A stretch of DNA of 47,618 bases from Comamonadaceae bacterium (GCA_947374485.1 CANCCF010000013.1:1-47618), one strand, 5' to 3'; shown: positions 25,558 through 34,917, counted from the stretch's first letter. The notes: generated by a model from the sequence alone, not told the origin. Numbers and translations are program-made.

Positions 25558-27797
25558 GCGCGCCAACCAACGCAGCCGACACCAGCAAGGCCGCGCCCGT
25601 GGGCACACCGCCAGGTACGGTGGCCGAGGCGGATGCGCCCGGGAGCGCCCGCTTGCAGCGCCTTTTTTCTCCAAGAAGCATCGCCGTCTTCGGCGGCAAT
25701 GCGGCAGCCGAAGTCATACGCCAGTGCCGCAAGCTAGGGTTTACCGGCGCGCTCTGGCCGGTGCACCCCACGCGCCGCGAGATGGAAGGTTTGCCCTGCT
25801 TCGCCGATGTGGCATCCCTCCCCACCGCACCCGATGCCGCCTTCATCGCCGTGCCTGCAGCAGCCACGGTGCAAGTGGTAGGCGCGCTGGCCGCGCGCGG
25901 CGCCGGAGGCGCCATCTGCTATGCCTCCGGCTTTGCCGAAGTAGGCGGCGAAGGTGTGACCCTGCAGCAGCAATTGGTGGCCGCAGCAGCGGACATGGCG
26001 CTCATAGGCCCCAACTGCTACGGCATGCTCAACTACCTGGACGGCGTGGCCCTGTGGCCCGACCAGCATGGCGGGCAGCGCCCGGAACGCTTGCAGCGCG
26101 GCGTGGCGCTGATCACGCAAAGCGGCAATATTGGCCTCAATCTGAGCATGCAGCGCCGTGCCCTGCCGCTGGCCTATCTGGTGACCGTGGGCAACCAGGC
26201 GGGGAGCAGCATGGACGCCATCCTCGACGCGCTGCTGGACGATCCGCGCGTGACGGCCATTGGCATGCACATCGAGGGCCTGGACGATGTGGCCGCCTTC
26301 TCGCACGTGGCCATCAAAGCCCTGCAAAAACGCGTGCCGCTGGTGGCGCTGAAAGCGGGCAGCTCCGAGCTGGGCGCGCGCACCACCATGAGCCACACCA
26401 GCTCACTTGCCGGGCCGGATGCGCTTTATGACGCGCTGTTTGCGCGCTGCGGCGTGGCGCGGGTTTTTGATGTGGCCAGCCTGCTGGAGACGCTGAAATT
26501 CTTGCATGTGCACTGCGGCCTCCAGGGCAACACCATCGCCTCCGCCAGTTGCTCGGGCGGTGAGGCCTCGCTGGTCGCCGACCTGGCACAGGCTCATGGG
26601 CTGGCCATGCCGGAGCTGCCACCCGCCGCGCACAACCGGCTGCTGGCGGTGCTGGGTGACAAGGTCACCGTGGCCAACCCTTTGGATTACCACACCTACA
26701 TCTGGGGCGACCTGGCAGCGCAGACGGCCTGCTTTGCTGGCCTGATGGACTGCGGCTTTGACGCCCATCTTCTGGTGCTGGACTTCCCGCGCGCCGACCG
26801 CTGCGATGGCGCCACCTGGCACACCACGCTGGACGCTTTTGTAACTGCGCAGAAGCAGACTGGCGCTGCGGCCGTGGTGCTGACCTCGCTGCCCGAAGGC
26901 CTGCCCGACGACCTGGGACAGCGCCTGCTGGCACACGGCATCGCGCCCATGCAGGGCACGGCCGACTGCCTGCTGGCGATAGCCCATGCGGCACGTATTG
27001 GCGCCGCGCAGGCGCGCGCGGCCAGCACGCGGCCCGTGGCGGGGGTGTCTCATGCGAGCGCAGGCACGAACCTACAGCCTGCCTCCATTTCCAGCGCAGG
27101 TGCAGACCGTGGTGTTGCCACGGGCTCAGGCCGCGATGCGGGTGCGGGTGCCACGAGCCACCTGCTCAACGAAGTCGCCAGCAAACAGGCCCTGGCCGCC
27201 TTCGGCCTGCCCATTCCCCAAGGCGTCTGCGTGGCCGCGCACGAGGCAGCAGAGGCGGCCCAGCGCATCGGCTTTCCGGTGGTCGTGAAGGCCGTGTCCG
27301 ACAGGCTGGCGCACAAGACCGAGGCCGGTGGCGTGCGGCTCAACCTGAAGAGCGCGGACCAGGTGCAAGCGGCCGTCGCCGCCATGGCGCATCTGTCAGA
27401 CCGGTTTCTCATTGAGCAAATGGCCAGCGGGGTGGTGGCTGAAATCATTGTCGGCATCAGCCGCGATGCGCAGTTCGGCCTGGCGCTGACACTGGGTGCG
27501 GGTGGCATTTGGGTGGAGTTGTGGAAGGACAGCACGACCCTGCTGCTGCCGGTGTCCCAAAGCGACATCCACGCGGCCCTGCAGGGCCTGAAAATCTGGC
27601 CCTTGCTGAACGGCTACCGGGGCCGACGCGCAGGCGATGTGGACGCGCTGGTCGATGCCATAGGCGCCATCGCCGCCTACGCACAGGCCCAGGCAGACAG
27701 CTTGCTGGAACTCGACGTCAACCCGATACTGGTGCTGCCCCAGGGCGTGCTGGCCGTGGACGCACTCATTCACCTCTCAAGGGCAGCCACCGCATGA
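25554..27797 (+). CDS. ADP-forming acyl-CoA synthetase (acetate--CoA ligase family, fused alpha-beta)
   Basis: This is a 747-residue fused NDP-forming acyl-CoA ligase. A CoA-binding Rossmann domain (about 30-155, with SIAVFGGNAA) is followed by succinyl-CoA-synthetase-like domains. The expected phosphohistidine, His281, sits in MSHTSSLAGPDA. An Ala/Gly/Ser-rich linker (about 480-535) leads to an ATP-grasp domain (about 540-745, VVKAVSDRLAHKTEAGGVRL and ELDVNPILV). It would activate a carboxylate with ATP and CoA, releasing ADP and phosphate. E. coli carnitine metabolism uses an AMP-forming ligase (CaiC) and CoA-transferase (CaiB) instead. Here this enzyme is the only candidate activator of carnitine, crotonobetaine or gamma-butyrobetaine. 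Confidence 0.9.
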   Translation: MSAPTNAADTSKAAPVGTPPGTVAEADAPGSARLQRLFSPRSIAVFGGNAAAEVIRQCRKLGFTGALWPVHPTRREMEGLPCFADVASLPTAPDAAFIAVPAAATVQVVGALAARGAGGAICYASGFAEVGGEGVTLQQQLVAAAADMALIGPNCYGMLNYLDGVALWPDQHGGQRPERLQRGVALITQSGNIGLNLSMQRRALPLAYLVTVGNQAGSSMDAILDALLDDPRVTAIGMHIEGLDDVAAFSHVAIKALQKRVPLVALKAGSSELGARTTMSHTSSLAGPDALYDALFARCGVARVFDVASLLETLKFLHVHCGLQGNTIASASCSGGEASLVADLAQAHGLAMPELPPAAHNRLLAVLGDKVTVANPLDYHTYIWGDLAAQTACFAGLMDCGFDAHLLVLDFPRADRCDGATWHTTLDAFVTAQKQTGAAAVVLTSLPEGLPDDLGQRLLAHGIAPMQGTADCLLAIAHAARIGAAQARAASTRPVAGVSHASAGTNLQPASISSAGADRGVATGSGRDAGAGATSHLLNEVASKQALAAFGLPIPQGVCVAAHEAAEAAQRIGFPVVVKAVSDRLAHKTEAGGVRLNLKSADQVQAAVAAMAHLSDRFLIEQMASGVVAEIIVGISRDAQFGLALTLGAGGIWVELWKDSTTLLLPVSQSDIHAALQGLKIWPLLNGYRGRRAGDVDALVDAIGAIAAYAQAQADSLLELDVNPILVLPQGVLAVDALIHLSRAATA

Positions 27798-28594
27798 CCG
27801 ATTCCCAGACCGCACAGAGCGCCGTGCGCACCCAGGCCCAAGATGGCATCCTCACCATCACGCTGGACCGGCCCAAGGCCAACGCCATCAACGTCGCCAC
27901 CAGCCGCGCGCTGTACGCTGCGTTTGTGCAGCTGCAAGACGACCCGAGCCTGCGCGTGGCCATCCTCACTGGCACGGGCCGCTTTTTTTCTGCCGGTTGG
28001 GATTTGAATGCCGCAGCGCAGGGCGAGGCCATCAACGCCGACCATGGGCCCGGCGGTTTTGCCGGGCTCACTGAATTCTTCAGCTTGAGCAAACCGGTCA
28101 TTGCCGCCGTCAACGGGCTGGCCTTTGGCGGCGGCTTTGAGCTGGCCCTGGCCGCTGACCTGGTCGTTGCCGCCGACCACGTGGAATTCGCCTTGCCCGA
28201 GGTCAAGCTGGGGCTCGTGGCCGATTCGGGCGGTGTGCAGCGCCTGCCCCGGCGCCTGCCCCGCGCCATCGCCACCGAGCTTTTGATGACCGGGCGGCGC
28301 ATGTCCGCGCAAGAGGCCCTGCAATGGGGCCTGGTCAATCGCGTGGTGCCAGCCGAGCAGCTGATGGCCACCGCACAGGAACTGGCCGCGCAACTGGTGC
28401 AAGCCGCACCACTGGCTCTTGCTGCGGTGAAAGAGGTGCTGCGCGAGACCGAAAGCCTGTCCGTGGCCCAGGCCTACACAGCCATGCGCAGTGGCAGCAT
28501 CGCCAGCTACAGCGCCATGCTCACCTCCGAAGATGCCCAGGAAGGCCCGCGCGCCTTTGGCGAAAGGCGCGCGCCGCGCTGGCGCGGCAGCTAA
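27794..28594 (+). CDS. caiD: Crotonobetainyl-CoA hydratase (carnitinyl-CoA dehydratase)
   Basis: This 266-residue crotonase resembles E. coli CaiD closely along its length. Shared stretches include LDRPKANAI, FFSAGWDL, GPGGFAGLTE, KPVIAAVNG, AFGGGFELALAAD, SGGVQRLP-like and MTGRRM. The two catalytic Glu positions are present (Glu116 in GGGFELALAAD and Glu136 in LPEVKLG). It converts crotonobetainyl-CoA to L-carnitinyl-CoA reversibly and is the strongest evidence that the operon handles carnitine-type betaines. ATG 27794 overlaps the ligase stop by 4 bases. The open frame upstream is read-through of the ligase gene in another frame. It ends 36 bases from the convergent histidine kinase gene. 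Confidence 0.93.
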   Translation: MTDSQTAQSAVRTQAQDGILTITLDRPKANAINVATSRALYAAFVQLQDDPSLRVAILTGTGRFFSAGWDLNAAAQGEAINADHGPGGFAGLTEFFSLSKPVIAAVNGLAFGGGFELALAADLVVAADHVEFALPEVKLGLVADSGGVQRLPRRLPRAIATELLMTGRRMSAQEALQWGLVNRVVPAEQLMATAQELAAQLVQAAPLALAAVKEVLRETESLSVAQAYTAMRSGSIASYSAMLTSEDAQEGPRAFGERRAPRWRGS

Positions 28595-28630
28595 GCCTGC
28601 CGCTCACAGCAGCGCCAGTGCCCCGGGGCA

Positions 28631-31600
28631 TCACTGCGGCGACAGGAGGGACATGGCCTCATCAAAGGCGAACTGGTGCACGGCTTCTTCCACGCCGGAG
28701 TAGTGGGGCCCGAGTGCCGCGCGCAGGGTGCTATGGTGCTGCTCCAGCCAGTCGATGGCGCCCGGGTCGCTTTGCCCCAGCAACTGCTGCAGCTGCTGCA
28801 CAACCTCTGCGGCCGATTGCTTGCCGGGCACGCCGTCGTGGGCCTGCTCGGTGTCCAGGCTCTGGTCGCCGGGCCAGCGCGCCAATACCGCGCGGGCCAA
28901 GGCCTGGGCCGCCTGCTCCAGTGCCCGTGTGTCGGGAAGGCCCCCATCGCGCACGGTCTGTTCCACCTCCGCGGCCAGCAGGGCCAGCCCCTGCATGCCC
29001 AGATTGGCGCTCGAGCCCCTGAAGGTGTGCGCCAGGCGTTCGGCCAAGGGCCTGTCGTGCGCGGCGATGGCCTGCTTCAAATCGTCCAGGCTTTGCGCCT
29101 GTCGGTTCACAAAGCTTGACAGGAGCTTGAGGTACAGCCGGTGGTTACCTGCGACCCGGCGCAGGGCCTGTGGCACATCCAGCCCCTCGACATGGAGCCA
29201 GGCCAGCGCGGGCCCGGTCTGTGCCTTGAGTGTGGCCACCTGCGTGGCCATCTCTGCAGCGGAGGCCATGGGCATGGGCAAGGCCATGGGGATGGCGGTG
29301 CCGCGCGGCAGCCAGGCCAGCAGCACGCGCCAGAGTTCGTCGGGTTCAATGGGTTTGGAGACGTAGCCGTTCATGCCCACTTCGGTGCAACGTTCGCGGT
29401 CGCGCTGCATGGCGTTGGCGGTCATGGCCACAATCGGCAGTGCCGCAAACCCGGGCAGTGCGCGTATGCGGCGCGTGGCCTCCAGGCCGTCCATCACGGG
29501 CATTTGCATGTCCATCAGCACCAGGTCATAGGCTGTGGCCTGCACCCGGTCCAGGGCCTGCTGGCCGTCGTCGGCCAGGTCCACCACAAAGCCCGCGTCT
29601 TGCAGCAATTCGGCGCCCACCTGCTGGTTTAAATCGTTGTCATCCACCAGCAAGATGCGCCGCCCCCGCAGCGTGCGCACCTCCTGCTCCAGCAGGCTGT
29701 GGCCCTGCGGGTCGGTGCCTCCTCGGCCCGCCGTGGGTGTGCGCAGGTGGCCCCCCAGCACGTGCATCAGGCAACTCTGCAGGGTGGAGGGGCTCACCGG
29801 TTTGATCAGCACATCGTCCATGCCCACGCGCTCGGCCCCGCCCATCACCTCGTCTCGCCCAAAGGCCGTGACCAGCACCTGCTTGGGGCAAGGTTCCAGC
29901 GCCATCTGGCGCACGCGGCTCGCCGCCTCCAGGCCGTCCATGGCGGGCATCTGCCAGTCCCACAGAATCAGCTGGTAGGGCCGGGCGCTGAGCGAGCGCT
30001 CCTGTATGGCTTGCAGCGCAGTCTCTGCATCGATGGCCTGGTCGGCCACGAAGCCTTGGTCGCTGAGGCTCTCCACGAGCACCATTCGCGCCAGCGCGTT
30101 GTCATCCACCACCAGCACCGGCACGCCCTGCACTTGCGCAGAGTGGCCTGGGGTACGCGTGTGTTGCGCGCCCACGCCAAGCCTGGCGGTGAACCAAAAG
30201 CATGAACCCTGGCCCAACACGCTGTGCACACCGACTTCGCCGCCCATCAAGGCCGCCAGCCGCTTGGCAATGGCCAGCCCCAGGCCAGTGCCGCCAAATT
30301 TTCGGCTGGTCGAGGTGTCGGCCTGGCTGAAACTCTGGAACAGCTTGCCCACCTGCTCGGGCGACAGGCCGATGCCGGTGTCCGTGACCTCAAAGCGCAG
30401 CTCCACCCCGGCATCCGTGGCACTGAGCTTGCGCACACGCAAACACACCGTGCCTTCCGCGGTGAACTTGATCGCGTTGTTGGTGTAGTTGATCAGCACC
30501 TGCCCCAGCCGCATGGGGTCGCCCAGCAGGTTCTCGGGTATGTCGCGCCCCACGTCGAACACCAGCTCCAGGTTGCGCTCGCGCACCTTGTCGGCGGCCA
30601 GGTTGGCCACGGTGTCGAGCACCTGTTGCAGGCTGAAGTCCACGCGCTCAACGTCGAGCTTGCCGGCCTCGATTTTGGAAAAATCCAGAATGTCATTGAT
30701 GATGCCCAGCAAATGCCGGCTCGATTGGCTGATCTTCTGCACGTAGTCACGCTGTTTGCTGCTGAGCTCGGTCTTCAGCGCAAGGCGGCTGATACCGATG
30801 ATGGCGTTCATGGGTGTGCGGATCTCGTGGCTCATGTTGGCCAAAAAGTCCCCCTTGGCCTGGGTGGCGGCCTCGGCGGCTTGCAGGGCAAGTGCGAGTT
30901 CGCTGGCACTTCTGGCCGCTTCGGATTGGTGGATGCGCAGGTTGGCCTGCATGACGGCCAGTCGGCCCATGACGCTGTGTTCGCTGAACTGCGACACCTG
31001 CAGGTCCAGGCTGAGGTCGCCGCGCGCCACCTTGGCGATGGCCTGGTGCACGCTGTCAATGGAGCCCCCCATGACGCGCTGCAGTTTCTCCACAAAGCCA
31101 TTGAAGCTGCGGGTCAGGTCGTCAAATTCCGCAGTGTGGGTGTTGCCCAGCCGTATGTCCAGATTGGCCTCGCCCGAGGCCACGTCCGACAGGGCCCGTC
31201 CCATTTCCTGGATGGGCCGGATCACCACCCGCCGCAGGGCCCACACAATCGCCAGCACCGTCGCCAGATTGAGGGCGGCAAACTGCAGCAATGTGATGAC
31301 CAGGTCCTGTGCCATTCTTTGCTCCACCTGCTTGAAGCTCAGGTACAGCGTGACCGCTCCAATTTTCTGATGGATCGAGTCGTCCATGAACTCCACATCA
31401 AAAGTGCGCACCTGGTCTGCGGCTGGCGCCATGGCCGGCGAGGCAATGGGCGTGTGGTCACTGCGCACGCCGTAGAGAAATTTGCCACCCGCTTCAACCG
31501 TGATGCCCAGCAGAAAGGGTTCGTCAATTTCGAGCGCCACAATTTGCGGTACGGCGGAATAGCGCAGTTCCCAGATGGCGTTGACCAGGCTGAGCGGAAG

Positions 31601-31795
31601 GCGTCGACCGAGCTTTTCAATCTGCGAATGGATGGTATCGAGCCGCTCGATCTTGTCGCTGCGGTAGTTGAGATAACTGAAGCCGCCAAAAACACAGGAG
31701 GTGGCCAGCACCACCAGCACCGTGAACCGCGTCTGCACCGAGCGCCAATGCCGGGACAGCCATTGCACCAGTAGGTTCGGGCGCCCGGGAAACAT
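28631..31795 (-). CDS. Hybrid sensor histidine kinase with two receiver domains and HPt
   Basis: This is a 1054-residue membrane kinase. TM1 (about 23-43), a periplasmic domain of about 120 residues and TM2 (about 166-188) are followed by HAMP-like helices to about 300. HisKA follows with His323 in MSHEIRTPMNAIIG, then HATPase_c (GTGLGLAIAKRL). REC1 is at about 570-690 (phosphoacceptor Asp in LWDWQMPAMDG) and REC2 at about 735-850 (LMDMQMPVMDG). A C-terminal HPt domain carries its His in LAHTFRGSSANLG. All phosphorelay residues appear intact. No separate response regulator lies nearby. It follows the periplasmic binding protein gene by 17 bases, so the two are probably co-expressed and may sense together. 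Confidence 0.93.
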   Translation of the reverse strand: MFPGRPNLLVQWLSRHWRSVQTRFTVLVVLATSCVFGGFSYLNYRSDKIERLDTIHSQIEKLGRRLPLSLVNAIWELRYSAVPQIVALEIDEPFLLGITVEAGGKFLYGVRSDHTPIASPAMAPAADQVRTFDVEFMDDSIHQKIGAVTLYLSFKQVEQRMAQDLVITLLQFAALNLATVLAIVWALRRVVIRPIQEMGRALSDVASGEANLDIRLGNTHTAEFDDLTRSFNGFVEKLQRVMGGSIDSVHQAIAKVARGDLSLDLQVSQFSEHSVMGRLAVMQANLRIHQSEAARSASELALALQAAEAATQAKGDFLANMSHEIRTPMNAIIGISRLALKTELSSKQRDYVQKISQSSRHLLGIINDILDFSKIEAGKLDVERVDFSLQQVLDTVANLAADKVRERNLELVFDVGRDIPENLLGDPMRLGQVLINYTNNAIKFTAEGTVCLRVRKLSATDAGVELRFEVTDTGIGLSPEQVGKLFQSFSQADTSTSRKFGGTGLGLAIAKRLAALMGGEVGVHSVLGQGSCFWFTARLGVGAQHTRTPGHSAQVQGVPVLVVDDNALARMVLVESLSDQGFVADQAIDAETALQAIQERSLSARPYQLILWDWQMPAMDGLEAASRVRQMALEPCPKQVLVTAFGRDEVMGGAERVGMDDVLIKPVSPSTLQSCLMHVLGGHLRTPTAGRGGTDPQGHSLLEQEVRTLRGRRILLVDDNDLNQQVGAELLQDAGFVVDLADDGQQALDRVQATAYDLVLMDMQMPVMDGLEATRRIRALPGFAALPIVAMTANAMQRDRERCTEVGMNGYVSKPIEPDELWRVLLAWLPRGTAIPMALPMPMASAAEMATQVATLKAQTGPALAWLHVEGLDVPQALRRVAGNHRLYLKLLSSFVNRQAQSLDDLKQAIAAHDRPLAERLAHTFRGSSANLGMQGLALLAAEVEQTVRDGGLPDTRALEQAAQALARAVLARWPGDQSLDTEQAHDGVPGKQSAAEVVQQLQQLLGQSDPGAIDWLEQHHSTLRAALGPHYSGVEEAVHQFAFDEAMSLLSPQ

Positions 31796-31812
31796 CCGCC
31801 CAAGCCTCCAAG

Positions 31813-32538
31813 CTACTTGGTGTAGTGGCTGATGATGGACGCGTACTTCCCTGAGCTTTTGAGTTTGGCAAGCCCTGCATTGAACGCGTCAGCGGTCTCT
31901 TTGGACTTGAAAGCCACCTTGTATTCGTTGATGGGAAACAGTTCCGCGTAGGCAAACTCCTGGCTCACGTCCACATCCTTGATCTTGGACCGGAGGTCCT
32001 TGAAGATGACGAGATCAAAGATCACCACGTCCGCCCGCCCGGAATACAACATCCTGATCATGTTCTCCAGCGAGGGCAGCTCGTCGTACTTGGGGTTGGA
32101 CTTGGCCATGGCGGCAAAATCATTGCCCAAATACAGAGTGGCCTTCTGGAAGCCAATGACGCGGAGCTTTCCCAAATCCGCGATGGACTTGATGTTGAGC
32201 CCGCGGGATTTGAGCGAAAAGGCCACGTTTTGGTAGGTGATGTGGACGTTTGAGTAGAACGCCCCCGGAAGGTTGGCGCTTTCGGTAACGGGTGAAATGG
32301 CGTCCACGGTGCCGTCCGTAAAGCTTGCAATCAAGCGGGAAAAAGGCAGATACACCAGCTTGGTTTTCACGCTTGGTGGCAGCGCCGCCCGAATGACTTC
32401 GGGTTCAATGCCTGTGCCACTTTCCTGAATAACATAGGGGGACATGGGGAACAGACCCAGCTTCAACTCCTGGGCCATCGCCGGGTGGATCAGGCCCAGC
32501 CACAGCAGCGCGATCCATTTCCATGTGTGTTGATTCAT
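31813..32538 (-). CDS. Periplasmic solute-binding protein (SBP_bac_3 type) paired with the hybrid kinase
   Basis: This is a 241-residue protein with a signal peptide (about 1-22, cleavage after HPAMA) and a family 3 solute-binding fold. It opens with LKLGLFPMSPYV and ends LAKLKSSGKYASIISHYTK. No ABC permease or ATPase lies nearby. The only partner is the histidine kinase 17 bases downstream. Stand-alone binding proteins of this type often present a ligand to a sensor, which is my inference here. It has more Lys and is visibly less GC-rich than its neighbours. AGGGG lies about 7 bases before ATG. Confidence 0.87.
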   Translation of the reverse strand: MNQHTWKWIALLWLGLIHPAMAQELKLGLFPMSPYVIQESGTGIEPEVIRAALPPSVKTKLVYLPFSRLIASFTDGTVDAISPVTESANLPGAFYSNVHITYQNVAFSLKSRGLNIKSIADLGKLRVIGFQKATLYLGNDFAAMAKSNPKYDELPSLENMIRMLYSGRADVVIFDLVIFKDLRSKIKDVDVSQEFAYAELFPINEYKVAFKSKETADAFNAGLAKLKSSGKYASIISHYTK

Positions 32539-32571
32539 TGCAGTCCCCTCGCAGACGTGAATGTATTATTC

Positions 32572-32599
32572 AGTGTACATACGCAAGTTCCATTGTCAA
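32572..32599 (-). promoter_or_regulatory. Predicted sigma70 promoter for binding protein/hybrid kinase operon
   Basis: On the minus strand a perfect -35 TTGACA (32594-32599) is followed after 16 bases by TACACT (32572-32577) as the -10. This would start transcription about 25-30 bases before the ATG at 32538. Confidence 0.55.
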
Positions 32600-32679
32600 A
32601 TCAGTGACCAACGGACCCGTTGTAAGAACAGCGGGGCGGTCGGCGACAAACGCTTATTGCCCTATGCTGGAGACCCACC

Positions 32680-33393
32680 ATGTACCTGCCCACACTCTCT
32701 TTGATCCTCTGTGTGCTGCCCCTCGCAGCCACAGCAGCTGCCCCGGTCTGCGAGGCCAAGTCCGGCCCCACGCTGACCCCGGTGGTGGAGCTCTACACCT
32801 CGGAGGGCTGCAGCTCCTGCCCACCGGCGGACCAGTGGCTCTCCACCCTCAAGGGCAAGCCGGTGGTGGCCGAGGCTTTTCATGTGGCCTATTGGGACTA
32901 CATCGGCTGGAAGGACCGCTTCGCGCAGGCCACCTTCACCGAGCGCCAAAAGGGCATAGCCGCCACCAACCGCCTGAACAGCATCTACACGCCGCAGCTG
33001 GTGCGCAACAACCGCGACTGGCACGACTACCAGCAAGTGGCCGAGCCGAAAGCTGCCGCCAAGGCCAACATCACGGTGCAGCGCGTGGGCACGACCGATG
33101 CCTTTGAGGCCCGCGTGGAGCCCGTGGATGCCAACGCCACCTGGACGGCCTACTGGACCGTCACCGAAGACGGCCACAGCTCGCGCGTGAAGGCCGGTGA
33201 GAACGCCGGTGAATTTTTGAAGCACGATTTTGTGGTGCGCCAGTACACGCCGCTCGGGCCCTACCAGGGGCCGCAGCAACTGAAGTTCTTTGCGCTGGCG
33301 TCTGATGCCGAGCATCCGCGCCGCATCAACCTGGTGGTGTCCGACAAACAGAGCGGCGAGCCGCTACAGGCGCTCAGCCTGCCCTGCCTGTGA
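32680..33393 (+). CDS. DUF1223 thioredoxin-like exported protein
   Basis: This is a 237-residue protein with a signal peptide (about 1-19) and a DUF1223 domain opening with VVELYTSEGCSSCPPAD, a CxxC pair in a thioredoxin-like setting. HVAYWDYIGWKDRFA is another family hallmark. The function is unknown. A redox role in the periplasm is suggested by the fold only. Its stop and the start of the next gene overlap (TGATG), so the two are translated together. It is divergent from the binding protein/kinase operon. Confidence 0.85.
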   Translation: MYLPTLSLILCVLPLAATAAAPVCEAKSGPTLTPVVELYTSEGCSSCPPADQWLSTLKGKPVVAEAFHVAYWDYIGWKDRFAQATFTERQKGIAATNRLNSIYTPQLVRNNRDWHDYQQVAEPKAAAKANITVQRVGTTDAFEARVEPVDANATWTAYWTVTEDGHSSRVKAGENAGEFLKHDFVVRQYTPLGPYQGPQQLKFFALASDAEHPRRINLVVSDKQSGEPLQALSLPCL

Positions 33394-33989
33394 TGCGAGC
33401 GCCGCCCGAACAGAAAGCGCGGCCGTTCTACCGACGCCACGCACGCCTGCTCGGCTTGCTGGCTTTCTTGCTGGTGCTGGCCATCGTGGCGCAGCTCACC
33501 GGCTTGCGCGGCCACCTCACCGTGCAGTTCCTGCATGACGAGTTGCAGCAGAACCCCTGGAGCGGGCTGGCGCTGTTTGTAGTGGCGTTTTGCGCGGGCA
33601 ACCTGCTGCAGGTGCCGGGCTGGATTTTTCTCGCAGCCGCCGTGTTTGCCTTTGGCCGCGTGCAAGGGGGTGTGGTGACCTATGTGGCGGCCTGCGCAAG
33701 CTGCCTGTTCACCTTTGTGGCGATTCGCCTGGTGGGCGGCAATGTGGCCGCCACCCTGAAGAGCCCCTTGGCACAGCGCCTGCTGGCCCAGTTGCACGCG
33801 CACCCGCTGCGCAATGTGCTGCTGCTGCGCACGCTGTTCCAGACCTTGCCCGCGCTGAACTATGCACTGGCCTTGTCGGGCCTGCGGCTGCGCCACTATG
33901 TGCTGGGCACGCTGCTGGGGCTGCCGCTGCCGATTGCGGTGTACTGCATCTTTTTTGACGTCCTGATCACTGCGGCGCACAAGCTCTAG
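33393..33989 (+). CDS. VTT (TVP38/DedA-like) domain membrane protein
   Basis: This is a 198-residue membrane protein with about five hydrophobic helices. The VTT/SNARE-associated domain includes LQVPGWIFLAAAVFAFGRVQGG (split here: LQVPGWIFLA then AAVFAFG) and LLRTLFQTLPALNYALALSG. Bacterial VTT proteins have been linked to lipid scrambling and envelope homeostasis. The specific role is unknown. ATG 33393 overlaps the previous stop, and a GTG codon directly before it is also in frame. It ends 3 bases before the convergent LysR gene stop. Confidence 0.87.
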   Translation: MRAPPEQKARPFYRRHARLLGLLAFLLVLAIVAQLTGLRGHLTVQFLHDELQQNPWSGLALFVVAFCAGNLLQVPGWIFLAAAVFAFGRVQGGVVTYVAACASCLFTFVAIRLVGGNVAATLKSPLAQRLLAQLHAHPLRNVLLLRTLFQTLPALNYALALSGLRLRHYVLGTLLGLPLPIAVYCIFFDVLITAAHKL

Positions 33990-33992
33990 CAA

Positions 33993-34904
33993 CTAAGCCC
34001 TGGCGCTGGCCACCATCAGCCCCGCAATCACCCGGCGCAACCACTGCGAGCCCGGATCGCTATGAAAACGCTCATGCCAGTGCTGCTTGACGTCGTACTG
34101 CGGCAGCTGGAACGGCACCGGAAAAATGCGCAGCGCAGCGCGCCCCCGCAGCACCTCGGCCAGGCGCTCGGGGATGGTCAAAATCAAATCGGTGTGCTCC
34201 ACCACCAGTGCGGCGCCAATGAAGTTGGGAATGTTCAGGGACACGCGGCGCGTGAGCCCCAGGCGCTCGATCTCCTGGTCCAGAAACACCGGGGCCGCGC
34301 CCGATGAGCTCACCACCGCATGGCTTTCGCTCGCGTACTGCTCCAGCCGCAACTCCTTCTGGATGCGCGGATGGTGGGCGCTGACCATGCAGGCAAATTT
34401 CTGCGAGAACAGCACGTTCTGGTAGAAGCCCGCGTCGAGCTGCGGAATCATGCCCAGCGCCAGATCGGCCTCGCCGCTTTCGAGCTGGCGCGCGATGTCC
34501 GGGCTCAGCGGCAGGATGTCGATGCGGATGTGCGGCGCCTCCACGCTCAGCGTCTCCCACAGACGGGGCAGCAGCACCAGCTGGCTGATGTCGGTCATGC
34601 AGATGCGGAAGATGCGCTTGGAGGTGGCGGGCTCGAAGGTATTGTGGTGGCCCATCACCACCTCCAGCGCTTCGAGCACGCCACGCACCGGGCGCACCAG
34701 GCCTTCGGCAAACGGCGTCGACTCCATGCCGTGTGAAGTGCGCACAAACAGCGGGTCGCCAAAGTGGTGGCGCAGCTTGGACAGCGCCACGCTCACCGCC
34801 GGTTGGCCCAGGTCCAGCTCGACGGCGGCTTCGGTCACGCTGCGGGTTTTGTAGACCGCATCAAAGACCTGCAGCAGGCGGATATCCATCGTGTCCAGGG
34901 CCAT
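33993..34904 (-). CDS. LysR family regulator of the gentisate operon (NahR/NagR-like)
   Basis: This is a 303-residue LysR regulator. The N-terminal winged helix contains LGQPAVSVALSKLRHHFGD and PLFVRTSHGMESTPFA, the wording of the NahR/NagR/NodD branch that senses aromatic acids. The C-terminal effector domain is complete. It is divergent from gentisate dioxygenase, with a LysR-type box between them. I infer activation of the downstream catabolic and transport genes by 3-hydroxybenzoate or a pathway intermediate. Confidence 0.92.
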   Translation of the reverse strand: MALDTMDIRLLQVFDAVYKTRSVTEAAVELDLGQPAVSVALSKLRHHFGDPLFVRTSHGMESTPFAEGLVRPVRGVLEALEVVMGHHNTFEPATSKRIFRICMTDISQLVLLPRLWETLSVEAPHIRIDILPLSPDIARQLESGEADLALGMIPQLDAGFYQNVLFSQKFACMVSAHHPRIQKELRLEQYASESHAVVSSSGAAPVFLDQEIERLGLTRRVSLNIPNFIGAALVVEHTDLILTIPERLAEVLRGRAALRIFPVPFQLPQYDVKQHWHERFHSDPGSQWLRRVIAGLMVASARA

Positions 34905-34917
34905 GTCGGTGCGCTCT

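Noticed and set aside
28616..28636. CAGTG-CCCCGGGG-CAT-CACTG dyad between caiD and the kinase gene as a terminator.
   Set aside because: The arms are unequal, there is no T run, and the dyad overlaps the kinase stop codon. The evidence is too weak to list.
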